Counted from the stretch's first letter, positions 28,368 to 38,316 are shown. The stretch is 64,000 bases of DNA from Stenotrophomonas maltophilia (GCF_900186865.1 NZ_LT906480.1:2002001-2066000), one strand, 5' to 3'. The notes: generated by a model not told the origin, from the letters alone. Program-made: numbers and translations.

Positions 28368-30950
28368 GTGCATATCAAGACTCCGTTGGCCGTTGCCATC
28401 ACCCTGACCCTGGCGATGGGGGCTGCTGCACCACTGCAGGCCGCCGGGCAGCAGGCGGTCGCCGCCACCGGCGCAGTGGCCGCCGATGCGGTCGACCTGG
28501 ACCGCATTGAAGTGCGCGCCCAGCTTGAATCGCAGATCCGCGCGGTGGACCTCAAGCGCAGCAGCAACGCCATCGAGGATGCGGTGTCGTCCGACGCGCT
28601 GGGCCAGTACCCGGACAAGAACGTGGCCGAGTCGCTGCAACGCCTGCCGGGCATCAGCGTGACGCGCGACCAGGGCGAGGGCCGCTACGTGGTCGTGCGC
28701 GGACTGGATGCCAACCTCAACAGCGTCAGCGTCGACGGCATCGCCATCGGCACACCGGACAACTCCAGCCGCGCCGCACCGATGGACGTGATCCCGTCCG
28801 ATTCGACCGAGCGCCTGCGCGTGGTCAAATCGCCGACCCCGGACATGCCGGGCGACGCCATTGGCGGCGCGATCCTGGTCGAGACCGCCTCGGCGTTCGA
28901 CCGCGAGGGCCGCAGCCTGCGTGGCAAGATCGAAGGCAGCCACCAGCAGCTTTCGGGCGAGACCAGCCCGAAGGCCGCGTTCAACTACAGCGAAGTGTTC
29001 AACGACACCTTCGGCATCGCCGCCGGCGTGAACTACCAGAAGCGGACGTTCGAATCGGACAACAGCGAAGTGGAGTACGGTGATGTCAGCGGGAACAAGG
29101 ATCCGACCACCACCCGCCCGGGCGAAATCACCGCGCTGAACCTGCAGAACCGCAAGTACGAGATCGAGCGCAAGCGCATCGGCGCCAACCTCAATTTCGA
29201 CTGGCGCCCGAACGAGGACAGCCGTTACTACCTGCGCACGCTGTACAGCCAGTTCGACGATGCCGAAACCCGCCAGCGCGTGATCTTCAACTTCAACAGC
29301 GCCGACATGATCGCCACCGGCACCGACCAGTATCGACTTGCCGGCATGCCGAAGGATTCGATCGACAAGCGCATGCGCTACCGGACCAAGGAAGAGAACA
29401 CCTTCGCCGCCAGCCTGGGTGGCGAGAACAAGCTGACCGACGCGGTACTGGACTACAAGATCGGCTATACCCGCACCGAAGAACGCGTGGACGACGAGAT
29501 CGAGTCGCGCTTCAAGCTCAACGGCAAGGCCTTCAATGGCACGTTGGACCAGCGCAGCCGCCTGCCCACCTACACCTTCGACAACGACCAGTGGCTGGAC
29601 AACGCCAACTACAAATTCGACCGTGTGGTGGCCAAGCCGAAGAAGGTGGACGACGAGGAGCGCAGCGCGCAGGTCAACATCCGCTTCGACGGTGACAACA
29701 GCAGCTACAAGTTCGGCCTGCTCGGGCGTTGGCGCGACCGTGACGTGAATGTCGATGAAGCGTCGCTGCGCGTGGGTCCGGCGATCAAGCTCAGTGACTG
29801 GACCACCGGCTCGCCGGAACATCGCCACGGCCCGATGGGGCAGGGCATGGACTCGTCGGCGATGCGCAGCTACTGGTCGCAGCACGGTGGCGAATACAGC
29901 GCGCGTCCGCAGGACGTCGGTGGCAACGCCGCGACGTCTCTGGAAGGCGACTACACCGCGCGCGAAGACGTGTTCGCCAGCTATGCGATGGGCACCTGGG
30001 ACATCGGTGCGCTGCGCGTGATCGGCGGCGTGCGTGTGGAGAACACCCGCTTCAGCGCCACCGGCAATCGCGTGGACGTGGCCAAGGACGGGCGCTCCTA
30101 CACCGCGACCCGGGTCACCGCCAGCAAGAGCTACAACAACGTACTGCCGGGCCTGCACCTGCGTTACGACGCCAGCGACGACTGGGTGTTCCGCTTCGCT
30201 GCCAACAAGACGGTGGCGCGCCCGGGCTTCGGCGATGCCTCGCCGCGCATCGGCCTGGCCCGCAACGACAATGAAGTGCGCCTGGGCAACCCGGAGCTGG
30301 ATCCGTACGAGTCGACCAACATCGACCTGTCGGTGGAGAAGTACATCGGCGACAGCGGCATCCTCTCGCTGGGCGTGTTCCACAAGTCGATCGACGGCTA
30401 CATCGTGCAGGTCCGCCAGGCCGGCGCCGACGGCATCTACGACGGCCTGCCGGTGGTGACCTCGATCAATGGCGACAAGGCCAAGGTGCGCGGCGCCGAA
30501 TTCAACTGGCAGCAGCAGCTGTCGTTCCTCCCGGCTGGCTGGGATGGCCTGCTGGTGGGTGCCAGCGGCACCTGGCTGGACACTGATTTCGACCCGGGCC
30601 TGGCCAAGCGCGCCGGTGAGGACTTCACCCTGCCGCGCGCCTCGAAGAACGTGTACAGCGCGCACATCGGTTACGAGAAGTACGGCCTGAGCACCCGCGT
30701 GGCAGCCGTGCACCGCAGCGAGTACCTGGATACCCTTGGTGCCGGCCGTGCCTTCGACATCTACGTAGCGCCGAACACCCAGCTCGACTTCTCGCTTGAC
30801 TACAGGTTCACTCCGCGCGTGAGCATGTATTTCGAGGCACAGAACCTGCTGGACAAGCCGCTGGAGCTGTACCAGGGCACGCGCTCGCGCACCCTGCAGA
30901 TGGAAGAATATGGCCGCACCTACGCACTGGGCCTGAAGGTGGCACTGTGA
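28368..30950 (+). CDS. TonB-dependent outer-membrane receptor
   Basis: 860 residues. Signal peptide of about 26 residues ending LQAAG; a TonB-box-like [11 protein letters not shown] near residue 43; plug domain with [36 protein letters not shown] and [10 protein letters not shown]; and a 22-strand barrel ending LGLKVAL. It imports a substrate energised by TonB-ExbBD. Because phytase-like, phosphatase and pyrophosphatase genes follow, directly overlapping, the likely ligand is an organophosphate such as inositol phosphate or a breakdown product, rather than a siderophore. GTG 28368; stop overlaps the next GTG (GTGA). Confidence 0.9.
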   Translation: MHIKTPLAVAITLTLAMGAAAPLQAAGQQAVAATGAVAADAVDLDRIEVRAQLESQIRAVDLKRSSNAIEDAVSSDALGQYPDKNVAESLQRLPGISVTRDQGEGRYVVVRGLDANLNSVSVDGIAIGTPDNSSRAAPMDVIPSDSTERLRVVKSPTPDMPGDAIGGAILVETASAFDREGRSLRGKIEGSHQQLSGETSPKAAFNYSEVFNDTFGIAAGVNYQKRTFESDNSEVEYGDVSGNKDPTTTRPGEITALNLQNRKYEIERKRIGANLNFDWRPNEDSRYYLRTLYSQFDDAETRQRVIFNFNSADMIATGTDQYRLAGMPKDSIDKRMRYRTKEENTFAASLGGENKLTDAVLDYKIGYTRTEERVDDEIESRFKLNGKAFNGTLDQRSRLPTYTFDNDQWLDNANYKFDRVVAKPKKVDDEERSAQVNIRFDGDNSSYKFGLLGRWRDRDVNVDEASLRVGPAIKLSDWTTGSPEHRHGPMGQGMDSSAMRSYWSQHGGEYSARPQDVGGNAATSLEGDYTAREDVFASYAMGTWDIGALRVIGGVRVENTRFSATGNRVDVAKDGRSYTATRVTASKSYNNVLPGLHLRYDASDDWVFRFAANKTVARPGFGDASPRIGLARNDNEVRLGNPELDPYESTNIDLSVEKYIGDSGILSLGVFHKSIDGYIVQVRQAGADGIYDGLPVVTSINGDKAKVRGAEFNWQQQLSFLPAGWDGLLVGASGTWLDTDFDPGLAKRAGEDFTLPRASKNVYSAHIGYEKYGLSTRVAAVHRSEYLDTLGAGRAFDIYVAPNTQLDFSLDYRFTPRVSMYFEAQNLLDKPLELYQGTRSRTLQMEEYGRTYALGLKVAL

Positions 30951-32065
30951 GCGGGCCTCGCATCACCCTGCTGGCCACCATGCTGGCCGTGACGTTGGTG
31001 GCAGGCTGCACGCCGGCCAACGGCAATGATCCGGCCGTGGCCAAGCCCGGGGCGAAGGCCATGAACGAGCGTGCGGTGACCACCATCGCCGAGGCATTCC
31101 TTTCACCGATGACGCCGGCTGACAACATCGATTCGCCTGCCGCCTGGCGTGCACCTGACGGAAAGCTGTGGCTGATCGCCACTGCCAAGGCCACCGACAA
31201 GCTGGTGGTCTACGACGGCAGCAGCGGCCAGCACCTGCGCGACGTAGGCAGCAGCGGCACCGCGCCAGGGCAGTTCGATCGCCCAAACGGCATCGCGGTG
31301 ACCGACGATCTGCTGTGGATCGTGGAGCGCGACAATCACCGCGTGCAGGTGCTGAGCCTGCCGGACTTCACTCCACTGGCGACCTTCGCTGCGGACGATC
31401 TGCGCAAGCCGTACGGGCTGTGGGTCGACCGCCGTGCCGATGGCTACAGCGTCTACGTGACCGACTCCTGGGACAACGGCGAGGATGCACAGGGCCGTGA
31501 CATCCTGCCGCCGCTGACCGAGCTGGACAAGCGCGTGCGCCAGTACCAGGTGACCCGCGATGGCGCGAAGGTCGAAGCGAAGCTTGTGGCCAGCATCGGT
31601 GATACCACTGAGGCGGGTGCCCTGCGCGTGGTCGAGTCGATCTGGGGCGACCCCGAGAACGATCGCCTGCTGATCGCCGAAGAGGACGAGGGCTACGCCA
31701 GCGAGTTCAAGGTCTACACGCTGGCCGGGCGTTTCACCGGCACCACCTTCGGCCGCGACGTGTTCAAGGCGCAGGCCGAAGGCGTAACCCTGCGCACCTG
31801 CGGCAAGGATGGTTGGTGGATCACCACCGAACAGGGCAAGCAGCGCAGCGTGTTCCACCTGTTCGACCGCCACACCCTGAGGCCGGTCGGCGCGTTCCAG
31901 GGCAATACCGTGGCCAACACCGATGGCATCTGGATGATGCAGCAGCCCAGCGCGCGCTTCCCGCACGGCGCGTTGTATGCGGTGCATGACGACCAGGGCG
32001 TGGTGGCGTTCGACTGGGAGAGCATCGCCAAGCAGTTGGCATTGCCGCTGGAGTGTGGTTCGTGA
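30947..32065 (+). CDS. Beta-propeller phytase-like lipoprotein
   Basis: 372 residues. Lipobox LVAGCTPA with cysteine at about residue 21. The mature protein has six-bladed beta-propeller phytase (3-phytase) features: NIDSPAAW near the start, [37 protein letters not shown], and an acidic-residue-rich surface for calcium. Such enzymes remove phosphates from inositol hexakisphosphate. GTG overlaps the receptor stop and its own stop overlaps the next GTG, so the three genes are translationally coupled. Assignment as phytase is by pattern; activity unproven. Confidence 0.82.
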   Translation: MSGPRITLLATMLAVTLVAGCTPANGNDPAVAKPGAKAMNERAVTTIAEAFLSPMTPADNIDSPAAWRAPDGKLWLIATAKATDKLVVYDGSSGQHLRDVGSSGTAPGQFDRPNGIAVTDDLLWIVERDNHRVQVLSLPDFTPLATFAADDLRKPYGLWVDRRADGYSVYVTDSWDNGEDAQGRDILPPLTELDKRVRQYQVTRDGAKVEAKLVASIGDTTEAGALRVVESIWGDPENDRLLIAEEDEGYASEFKVYTLAGRFTGTTFGRDVFKAQAEGVTLRTCGKDGWWITTEQGKQRSVFHLFDRHTLRPVGAFQGNTVANTDGIWMMQQPSARFPHGALYAVHDDQGVVAFDWESIAKQLALPLECGS

Positions 32066-33429
32066 GCGGTCGTTGCCTGATGCATACGTTGGCGCTGGGC
32101 CTGCTGCTGGCGGTGCCGTCGTTGTGCTTCGCGGCGGCTGAAGCGAACATCCAGGTGCCGGCAGGCAGCCGCCACTACGCAGCGACGACGGTGCCGGACC
32201 GCATTGTCGCTTCGCCGGCAGTCGATCCCGGCCATGGGTTCGCCGTGGCCTGGCGCACCGACGGCAGCGTGCAGGCGCCGCTGCTGGAGATTGCCCTTGC
32301 CGGTGATTCACCGGCCATCGAGGGCATCCGCCAGGTGCGCGCCACGACCCGCGCGCTGCAGACCGAGAACGGGCTGTCGCACCACCACCGCGCTGATGTC
32401 AGCGGCCTGCGGCCCGATACCCTGTACGTCTACCGCGTGCAGGGCAACGGCAGCTGGAGCGCCTGGAACCAGCTGCGCACGCTGGCTGCGCCCGACCAGC
32501 CGCTGACCCTGCTGTACTTTGGAGATACCCAGAACAAGAACGTGAGCCATGTCAGCCGCGTGGTGCGCGCCGCGCAGAAGGCCGCACCCGAGGCGCGCCT
32601 GAGCCTGTTCGCTGGCGATCTGGTCAGTGGGGGCGATGGTGCCGATGACAGCGAGTGGGACGAATGGTTTGCCGCCGCCGGTTGGCTGGCGCAGGAAACC
32701 CTGGTCGCGCCGGCGATCGGCAACCACGAGTATGTCGAGGAGTTCGAGGGCACTCCGCAGGAACGCCGCGTGCTGGGCAGGCACTGGCCGGTGACGTTCG
32801 CGCTGCCGGGCAATGGGGCATCCGCCGCACAGCAGACCAGCTACTGGTTCGATGCGCAGGGCGTGCGCGTCGCCGTGGTCGATGGCACGTCGGCACTCGA
32901 CCTTGGCACGGCCAAGGAGCAGGCGCAGTGGCTGGACAAGGTACTGACCGGCAATCCGCAGCCGTGGACACTCGTGCTGCTGCACCAGCCGTTCTATTCG
33001 CCGCGCGAAGGGCGCGAGAACGCCGCATTGCGTGACGTGCTGCTGCCGGTGGTTCGTCGCCACAACGTCGATCTGGTGCTGCAGGGCCACGATCACACCT
33101 ATGGCCGCCGTGGTGAAGGACAGGCTGCGACGCCGCAGTATGTGGTGACCGTGGCGGGGCCGAAGCAGTACCGTCTCTCCGACGAGGCACGTAGGACGAT
33201 GGATCCGGTGGCCGAGGACACCCAGCTGTTCCAGGTGTTGCACATCGATCCGCAGCACCTGCGCTATGAAGCCCGCACGGTGACCGGGCGACTCTACGAT
33301 GCCTTCGAGCTGCGTCGCGACACCAAGGGCGGCAAGCAGCGCACGGAGCTGACCGAAGGCCGCATCACGCCGCGTGACTGCCCGCGCGCGCAGACTGCCA
33401 AGGGCCGCGCCGATCGCTGCTGGGAATGA
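32062..33429 (+). CDS. Exported purple-acid-type metallophosphoesterase
   Basis: 455 residues. Signal peptide (LALGLLLAVPSLCFAAA). An N-terminal fibronectin-like domain (about 35-150, ending DTLYVYRVQGN) precedes a calcineurin-like domain with LLYFGDTQN (metal D), LFAGDLVSGG (GDxx), IGNHEYVE (GNHE), and LQGHDHTYGR (GHxH). That is the purple acid phosphatase layout. Cysteine-containing tail RDCPRAQTAKGRADRC. It should release phosphate in the periplasm from products made by the upstream phytase. Confidence 0.9.
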   Translation: MSGRCLMHTLALGLLLAVPSLCFAAAEANIQVPAGSRHYAATTVPDRIVASPAVDPGHGFAVAWRTDGSVQAPLLEIALAGDSPAIEGIRQVRATTRALQTENGLSHHHRADVSGLRPDTLYVYRVQGNGSWSAWNQLRTLAAPDQPLTLLYFGDTQNKNVSHVSRVVRAAQKAAPEARLSLFAGDLVSGGDGADDSEWDEWFAAAGWLAQETLVAPAIGNHEYVEEFEGTPQERRVLGRHWPVTFALPGNGASAAQQTSYWFDAQGVRVAVVDGTSALDLGTAKEQAQWLDKVLTGNPQPWTLVLLHQPFYSPREGRENAALRDVLLPVVRRHNVDLVLQGHDHTYGRRGEGQAATPQYVVTVAGPKQYRLSDEARRTMDPVAEDTQLFQVLHIDPQHLRYEARTVTGRLYDAFELRRDTKGGKQRTELTEGRITPRDCPRAQTAKGRADRCWE

Positions 33430-33442
33430 GGAGGAGATCCAG

Positions 33443-34057
33443 ATGAAAACCGTACACCGTCTTGTCCCCATGGCTGCCATCGGCGGGGCCCTGCTCCTGC
33501 TCGCGACCGCGGTGGCCGCCGCCGATGGCGTGCTGCACCCGTTCCTGGTGGCGCAGCCGAAGCAGGCGCCGCAGGAAGTGAACCTGGCGGTGGAGATTCC
33601 GGCCGGCAGCGTCACCAAGTACGAGATCAAGGAGGACGGCCTGGTGCATGTGGATCGCTTCCAGTCGATGCCGGTCGCCTATCCGGCCAACTACGGTTCG
33701 ATGCCGCGCACGTTGGCTGGCGACAACGATCCGCTGGACGCGCTGGTGCTGACCCGTGAACCCCTGCATCCGGGGGTGATCGTGCGCTTCCGGCCGATCG
33801 GCTACTTGAAGATGGTCGACGGCGGCGAGCACGACGAGAAGATCATCGGCGTGCCGACCGACAAGGTTGACCCGACCTACGCCAACATCCGCGACCTGGC
33901 CGATCTGCCGGAGATCGAACGACAGCGCATCGAAGCGTTCTTCCGGGTCTACAAGGACCTGCCGGCCGGGCGCAACCCGGTGCAGCTCAACGGTTGGGGC
34001 AACGCTGCCGAGGCGCGGACGCTGATCAGCGAAGCGATGAAGCGCTTCGAAAAATAG
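33443..34057 (+). CDS. ppa: Exported inorganic pyrophosphatase (family I)
   Basis: 204 residues. Unlike the usual cytoplasmic enzyme it begins with a signal peptide (MAAIGGALLLLATAVAA). The catalytic set of soluble family I is complete: VEIPAGSVTKYE, VDRF, YPANYG, GDNDPLDALVL, the DGGEHDEKIIGVP aspartates and lysine, and VYKDLP. It hydrolyses pyrophosphate, here probably outside the cytoplasm. It starts 13 bases after the phosphatase gene behind a strong AGGAGA site, making it the fourth gene of the operon. The chain is about 30 residues longer than E. coli Ppa because of the leader. Confidence 0.92.
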   Translation: MKTVHRLVPMAAIGGALLLLATAVAAADGVLHPFLVAQPKQAPQEVNLAVEIPAGSVTKYEIKEDGLVHVDRFQSMPVAYPANYGSMPRTLAGDNDPLDALVLTREPLHPGVIVRFRPIGYLKMVDGGEHDEKIIGVPTDKVDPTYANIRDLADLPEIERQRIEAFFRVYKDLPAGRNPVQLNGWGNAAEARTLISEAMKRFEK

Positions 34058-34076
34058 ATCCACGCCATGGCTGGAT

Positions 34077-34661
34077 TCAGTCCAGCAACGTCTCGATGAA
34101 CGACTCGGCCTGCAGGCGGTCGCCCAGTACCCGGGCCACCGCCTGTACGGCTGCCTCCTGGTGTTCAGGACGGATGCCGCCATCGTCATCGTCGTTGTAG
34201 AGGTCATCGCCGGCATCGAGGTACACCGTGCCTGCAGCAGCCAGAGCCGCCATCAAGGTCGGCACATCGGCAGTGATCTCGCCGGCATCCAGCAGGCCGG
34301 CGCCGTGGTGGCTGAACAGCACACGGCCGTCGTCCAGGTCGAGGATGAACGGATCAGCGCCGCGATCGGCAATCACCAGCCAGTTCGATGGCCAGTCGTT
34401 GATCCGTTCGCCGCTGACGCCATGCCATCGATAGCCGGCCTGCTGGCTCCACAGGCGCTGCAGTGACGGTATCCAGACATCAAGGCCGGGAACGGTGATG
34501 CCGGCGCGGCCAACCCTGGCATTGATCTCTTCGCCCAGCGGCCCGATCTGCGCGTAGAAGCGCGCCAGCACCGGGGGCAGCGGGAACGGGCCCTGCCAGT
34601 CACGCTCGTGCTGCGCATGCAGCAGCCCGAAGCGGGCGAATGAGGCGTGCAGATCATCCAT
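34077..34661 (-). CDS. SMI1/KNR4-like (SUKH) family protein
   Basis: 194 residues. LPPVLARFYAQIGPLG, DWPSNWLVIADRGADPFILD and VLFSHHGAG match the SMI1/KNR4 pattern; the C-terminal part has an acidic run DLYNDDDDGG. Members are often immunity proteins against contact-dependent or polymorphic toxins, but others have housekeeping or unknown roles, and no toxin gene lies nearby. I chose ATG 34661; a TTG four codons earlier is possible. Convergent with the pyrophosphatase operon. Confidence 0.7.
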   Translation of the reverse strand: MDDLHASFARFGLLHAQHERDWQGPFPLPPVLARFYAQIGPLGEEINARVGRAGITVPGLDVWIPSLQRLWSQQAGYRWHGVSGERINDWPSNWLVIADRGADPFILDLDDGRVLFSHHGAGLLDAGEITADVPTLMAALAAAGTVYLDAGDDLYNDDDDGGIRPEHQEAAVQAVARVLGDRLQAESFIETLLD

Positions 34662-34770
34662 GTCAGAGTCCAACGGGTAGCGGCCGTGCAGCCTAGCAGA
34701 CGGCGTCTGCGCGCATCCCCTTCACCACCGCTGGCTATCATGTGCGCCTTCCACAACGAAGGCGGTACCT

Positions 34771-36216
34771 GTGTCGGTAGCGTTGGTATGGTTCCGCCGT
34801 GATCTGCGGCTGCAGGACAATCCGGCCCTGCAGGCCGCGCTGGATGCCGGTCACGACGTGGTGCCGGTCTACATCCATGCGCCGCACGAAGAAGGTGAGT
34901 GGGCGCCGGGTGCCGCCTCCGATGCGTGGCGCCACCGTTCACTGGCCGCGCTGGATGCGGACCTGCGCACGCGCGGTTCCTCGCTGGTGCTGCGCAGTGG
35001 TGACAGCCTGCCGGCCCTGCAGTTGCTGATCGCGCAGACCGGCGCCGAGGCGGTGTACTGGAACCGCAAGTACGAACCGGCCACCCAGCCACGCGACGCC
35101 ACCATCAAGCGCATGCTGCGCGAGCAGGGCATCGATGCGCAGAGCTGCAATGGCAGCCTGTTGTTCGAGCCTTGGGACATCGCCACCCAGCAGGGCCAGC
35201 CGTACAAGGTATTCACCCCGTACTGGCGCAATGTACTCAGTCATTGGCGCCTGCCGGCACTGCAGGCCGCACCGGAAGCACTGGCGCCGCACGCGGCCGA
35301 CAGCCTGGCATTGGATGATCTCCAGCTGGCGCCGACGCTGGACTGGGATACCGGCTTCTGGGAGCACTGGCAGCCGGGTGAAGCCGGTGCGCTGGAAGCA
35401 CTGTCCGTCTTTGAAGACGGTGCCCTGCGCGGGTATCGCGAGCAGCGTGACCTGCCGGACCGTGTCGGGACCTCGCGGCTGTCGCCGCACCTGCATTTCG
35501 GCGAAATCGCACCCTGGCGGATTGCCCATGCGCTGGAAGGGCTGCGTAGTGCTGGCACCGACGCCGACATCGACGGCTACCTGCGCCAGCTGGGCTGGCG
35601 TGACTTCGCCTACCACCTGCTGCATCACTTCCCGAAGACGCCCACCGACAACCTCAACCCGCGTTTCGATCGCTTCCCATGGGCAACGCCCAGTGACGCG
35701 CAGCTGCACGACTGGCAGCGCGGCAACACCGGCGTGCCGATCGTCGATGCCGGCCTTCGCGAGCTGTGGCACACCGGCTACATGCACAACCGGGTGCGGA
35801 TGATCGTGGCCAGTTACCTGTGCAAGCACCTGCGCGCGCACTGGCTGCATGGCGCACGCTGGTTCTGGGACACCCTGGTCGATGCCGACCTGGCCAACAA
35901 CACCATGGGCTGGCAGTGGGTGGCCGGGACCGGTGCCGACGCGGCACCGTACTTCCGTGTGTTCAACCCCGTGACCCAGGCCGAGAAGTTCGATCCGCAG
36001 GCACGGTACATCAGCCGCTGGGTGCCCGAACTGGCCGCGCTGCCGGTGAAGGCCCGGTTTGCGCCCTGGCAGCATCCGCTGCTGCTGGCGGCACATGCCC
36101 CGGGCTATCCGCCTACGCCGCTGGTGGACCTGGCTGCGGGCCGCGACGCCGCATTGGCGGCGTACCGCCAGTCGGGGGGCGGGGTACAGGGCGACCTGGG
36201 CGATCTGGTCAGTTAG
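34771..36216 (+). CDS. phrB: Deoxyribodipyrimidine photo-lyase
   Basis: 481 residues. Repairs UV-induced cyclobutane pyrimidine dimers using FAD and light. N-terminal photolyase alpha/beta domain (VWFRRDLRLQDNPAL), FAD domain with GTSRLSPHLHFGEI, YLRQLGWRDFAYHLLHHFP, WHTGYMHNRVRM, and LANNTMGWQWVAGTGADAAPYFRVFNP, all class I marks. GTG 34771. Single gene. Confidence 0.96.
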   Translation: MSVALVWFRRDLRLQDNPALQAALDAGHDVVPVYIHAPHEEGEWAPGAASDAWRHRSLAALDADLRTRGSSLVLRSGDSLPALQLLIAQTGAEAVYWNRKYEPATQPRDATIKRMLREQGIDAQSCNGSLLFEPWDIATQQGQPYKVFTPYWRNVLSHWRLPALQAAPEALAPHAADSLALDDLQLAPTLDWDTGFWEHWQPGEAGALEALSVFEDGALRGYREQRDLPDRVGTSRLSPHLHFGEIAPWRIAHALEGLRSAGTDADIDGYLRQLGWRDFAYHLLHHFPKTPTDNLNPRFDRFPWATPSDAQLHDWQRGNTGVPIVDAGLRELWHTGYMHNRVRMIVASYLCKHLRAHWLHGARWFWDTLVDADLANNTMGWQWVAGTGADAAPYFRVFNPVTQAEKFDPQARYISRWVPELAALPVKARFAPWQHPLLLAAHAPGYPPTPLVDLAAGRDAALAAYRQSGGGVQGDLGDLVS

Positions 36217-36326
36217 CTGAACGCGGCCCTGTCGGTGTGCCCGATCATCATTCCGGCATCGCATCGGGCTGTTTATTCTCTTTGCGCCCGCAGGCCGCCG
36301 GCCGACCGGAAACCAAGGAGAACCTC

Positions 36327-37022
36327 ATGATCCGCAACACCATCCGCAACGTCGCACTGGCCCTGATGAGCGCGGCCGTCCTGTCGGCCTGCGCCACCGG
36401 CGGCTCCTACGTACAGAGTGACCAGTACGGCAACCCCACCGAGCAGCAGAACCGTACTGGCCGTAACGCCCTGATCGGTACCGCCATCGGCGTGGCAGCC
36501 GGCCTGCTGACCGGCGACAGCGCCACCGAGCGCCGCCAGCATGCCCTGATCGGCGCCGGTATCGGTGCGCTCAGCGGCGCCGCCGTCGGCCAGTACCAGG
36601 ATCGCCAGGAACGCGCACTGCGCGAGCGCACTGCCAACACCGGCATCGATGTGCAGCGCCAGGGCGACAACATCATGCTGAACCTGCCGGACGGCATCAC
36701 TTTCGACTTCGGCAAGTCGACCCTGAAGCCGCAGTTCTACGGCGCGCTCAATGGCGTGGCAGGCACCCTGCGTGACTACAACCAGACCATGATCGAAGTG
36801 GTCGGCCACACCGACAGCATCGGCAGCGATGCGGTCAACAACCGCCTGTCGAAGGAACGTGCCGACTCGGTCGCGCAGTACCTGATCGGCCAGGGCGTGC
36901 AGAGCGTGCGCATCGAAACGCTGGGCGCCGGCAAGTCGTACCCGATTGCCGACAACAGCACCGACGCCGGCCGCGCCAAGAACCGCCGCGTCGAGATCCG
37001 GGTGATTCCGCTCAAGCAATAA
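36327..37022 (+). CDS. OmpA-family lipoprotein (YiaD-like)
   Basis: 231 residues. Lipobox AAVLSACATG; then glycine-zipper helices ALIGTAIGVAAGLLTGD and ALIGAGIGALSGAAVGQYQD (about 48-92), and a C-terminal OmpA peptidoglycan-binding domain (about 115-231) with ITFDFGKSTLKP, GHTDSIGSDAVNNRLSKERA and KNRRVEIRV. Anchors the outer membrane to the wall. Strong AAGGAG site; a good terminator lies 45 bases after the stop. Confidence 0.92.
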   Translation: MIRNTIRNVALALMSAAVLSACATGGSYVQSDQYGNPTEQQNRTGRNALIGTAIGVAAGLLTGDSATERRQHALIGAGIGALSGAAVGQYQDRQERALRERTANTGIDVQRQGDNIMLNLPDGITFDFGKSTLKPQFYGALNGVAGTLRDYNQTMIEVVGHTDSIGSDAVNNRLSKERADSVAQYLIGQGVQSVRIETLGAGKSYPIADNSTDAGRAKNRRVEIRVIPLKQ

Positions 37023-37067
37023 CGCGTAGCGTTACTGCTTGAGCCGGTCCGGCCATCGGCCGGAACG

Positions 37068-37096
37068 AAAATGCCGCCCTTGCAGGCGGCATTTTT
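37068..37096. terminator. Bidirectional Rho-independent terminator
   Basis: AAAATGCCGCC/GGCGGCATTTTT with a CTTGCA loop: 11-bp stem with A-run on one side and T-run on the other. Serves the OmpA-like gene and could also stop leftward transcripts from the regulator gene at 38233. Confidence 0.9.
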
Positions 37097-37172
37097 GTGG
37101 GTGCCGAGCGTTGCTCGGCACGCCGATAGCGCATCCCTCTGTAAGCCATGCCGACCAAGGTCGGCAACTACC
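37097..37172. repeat. SMAG-type stem-loops
   Basis: GTGGGTGCCGAGCGTTGCTC with mirror GGCAC (37097-37121), then GCCGACC/GGTCGGC with a CTAC end (37148-37171). Located between convergent genes, next to the terminator. Confidence 0.75.
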
Positions 37173-37201
37173 AGGAGATGGGTAGGCGCTCTTGTTGCAG
37201 G

Positions 37202-38233
37202 CTACGCCGCCGAAGCGGCCACCTTCTCCAGGATCCGCTTGCCGCTGCTTTCCAGTGCGGCGTCTTCCTTTTCCTTCTGCTGCTGCGCCAGCTTCGCACC
37301 CGGGCACTGCGCCAGCATGTAATTGGCGTCGAAGTTGAGCTTTTCGACCAGGAAGTCGACGAACGCACGCACCTTTGGCGAGACCAGGCGGCCGCCGGCG
37401 AACACGGCGTTGAAGTCCACTTCCGGGCCGGTCCAGCCGGCCAGCACGCGGCGCACCATGCCCGATTCAACGAACGGCTTGGCCATCACGTCGCCGGTCA
37501 GCAGCAGGCCTTCGCCACAGACCAATGCACCATTCAACGCAGACATGTCGTTGGCGGTCATCAGCGGGGTGACCGGGAAGTCACGCAGCTCGCCGCCGTT
37601 CTCGCCCAGCTGCCAGGTGAAGCGCGGCGAATTGCCGGTGTGGTACGGCTTGCGCATCGCCAGGATGCGATGGAACTGCAGCTCCTCCGGATGCAGCGGC
37701 TCGCCATAGCGCTCGATGTAGGCCGGGCTGGCGAACACCTGCGTGCGCAGGCTGCCGAGCTTGCGTGCGACCAGATTGGAATCGGGCAGGGCCCCCACGC
37801 GCAGCGCAAGGTCCGCTTCACCTGCAATCAGGTCCAGCTTCTCGTTGCCCATGTGCATGTCCAGGCGGATCTCCGGATACTGCGCATGGAACTGGCCCAG
37901 CAGCGGGGCGATCCAGGTGATGCCGATCGAATAGGGCACGGTGAAGCGCAGCCAGCCGCGCGGGCCGGACTGCAGCTGGCTCACCGCGCTCTCGGCCTCT
38001 TCCAGTTCGCGCGCGATGCGCTGGCAATGTTCGTGGTAGATCGAACCGGCTTCGGTCAGGCCGAGGCGGCGCGTGGTCCGGTGCAGCAGGCGCGCGCCCA
38101 GGCGCGTTTCCAGCTCCTGCACTTTGCGGCTGACCGTGGTCTTGGGCAGGCCGAGCGATTTGGCAGCGGCAATGAAGCTGCCTTGCTCGACCACTTTGAC
38201 GAAGATCAGCGTCTCGTTGAGATCGTGGGACAT
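37202..38233 (-). CDS. smeRv: LysR-family regulator of the SmeVWX efflux locus
   Basis: 343 residues. N-terminal winged helix (LNETLIFVKVVEQGSFIAAA, LGLPKTTVSRKVQELETRLG), then a LysR effector domain; unusually basic/alanine C-terminal tail. Divergent from smeU1-V-W-U2-X, which identifies it as SmeRv. From the literature as I recall it, substitutions at Gly266 lock the regulator in an activating state and overproduce the pump; position 266 here (RRVLAGW) is glycine, the wild-type form. ATG 38233 chosen; an in-frame start 11 codons upstream lacks homology. Confidence 0.9.
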   Translation of the reverse strand: MSHDLNETLIFVKVVEQGSFIAAAKSLGLPKTTVSRKVQELETRLGARLLHRTTRRLGLTEAGSIYHEHCQRIARELEEAESAVSQLQSGPRGWLRFTVPYSIGITWIAPLLGQFHAQYPEIRLDMHMGNEKLDLIAGEADLALRVGALPDSNLVARKLGSLRTQVFASPAYIERYGEPLHPEELQFHRILAMRKPYHTGNSPRFTWQLGENGGELRDFPVTPLMTANDMSALNGALVCGEGLLLTGDVMAKPFVESGMVRRVLAGWTGPEVDFNAVFAGGRLVSPKVRAFVDFLVEKLNFDANYMLAQCPGAKLAQQQKEKEDAALESSGKRILEKVAASAA

Positions 38234-38299
38234 GGTCGGGGATCCTGGACGTCGGGGATGGGACAATCGTGACAGAACGATTGGACCGGGAGCGGGATG

Positions 38300-38316
38300 A
38301 TTATTCCCCTTAATCA
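38300..38316. promoter_or_regulatory. Candidate LysR-type box
   Basis: GATTA-N7-TAATC fits the T-N11-A inverted-repeat rule for LysR regulators; TAATC is repeated directly at 38322-38326. The region is locally A+T rich. It lies between smeRv and the efflux operon, 67 bases from the regulator start, so it is the natural SmeRv site. Confidence 0.55.

Noticed and set aside
28200..30713. Very long open frame antisense to the TonB receptor, continuous with upp
   Set aside because: Codon-position bias and protein homology lie on the plus strand; the antisense frame is open only because of high G+C and merges upp with meaningless sequence.
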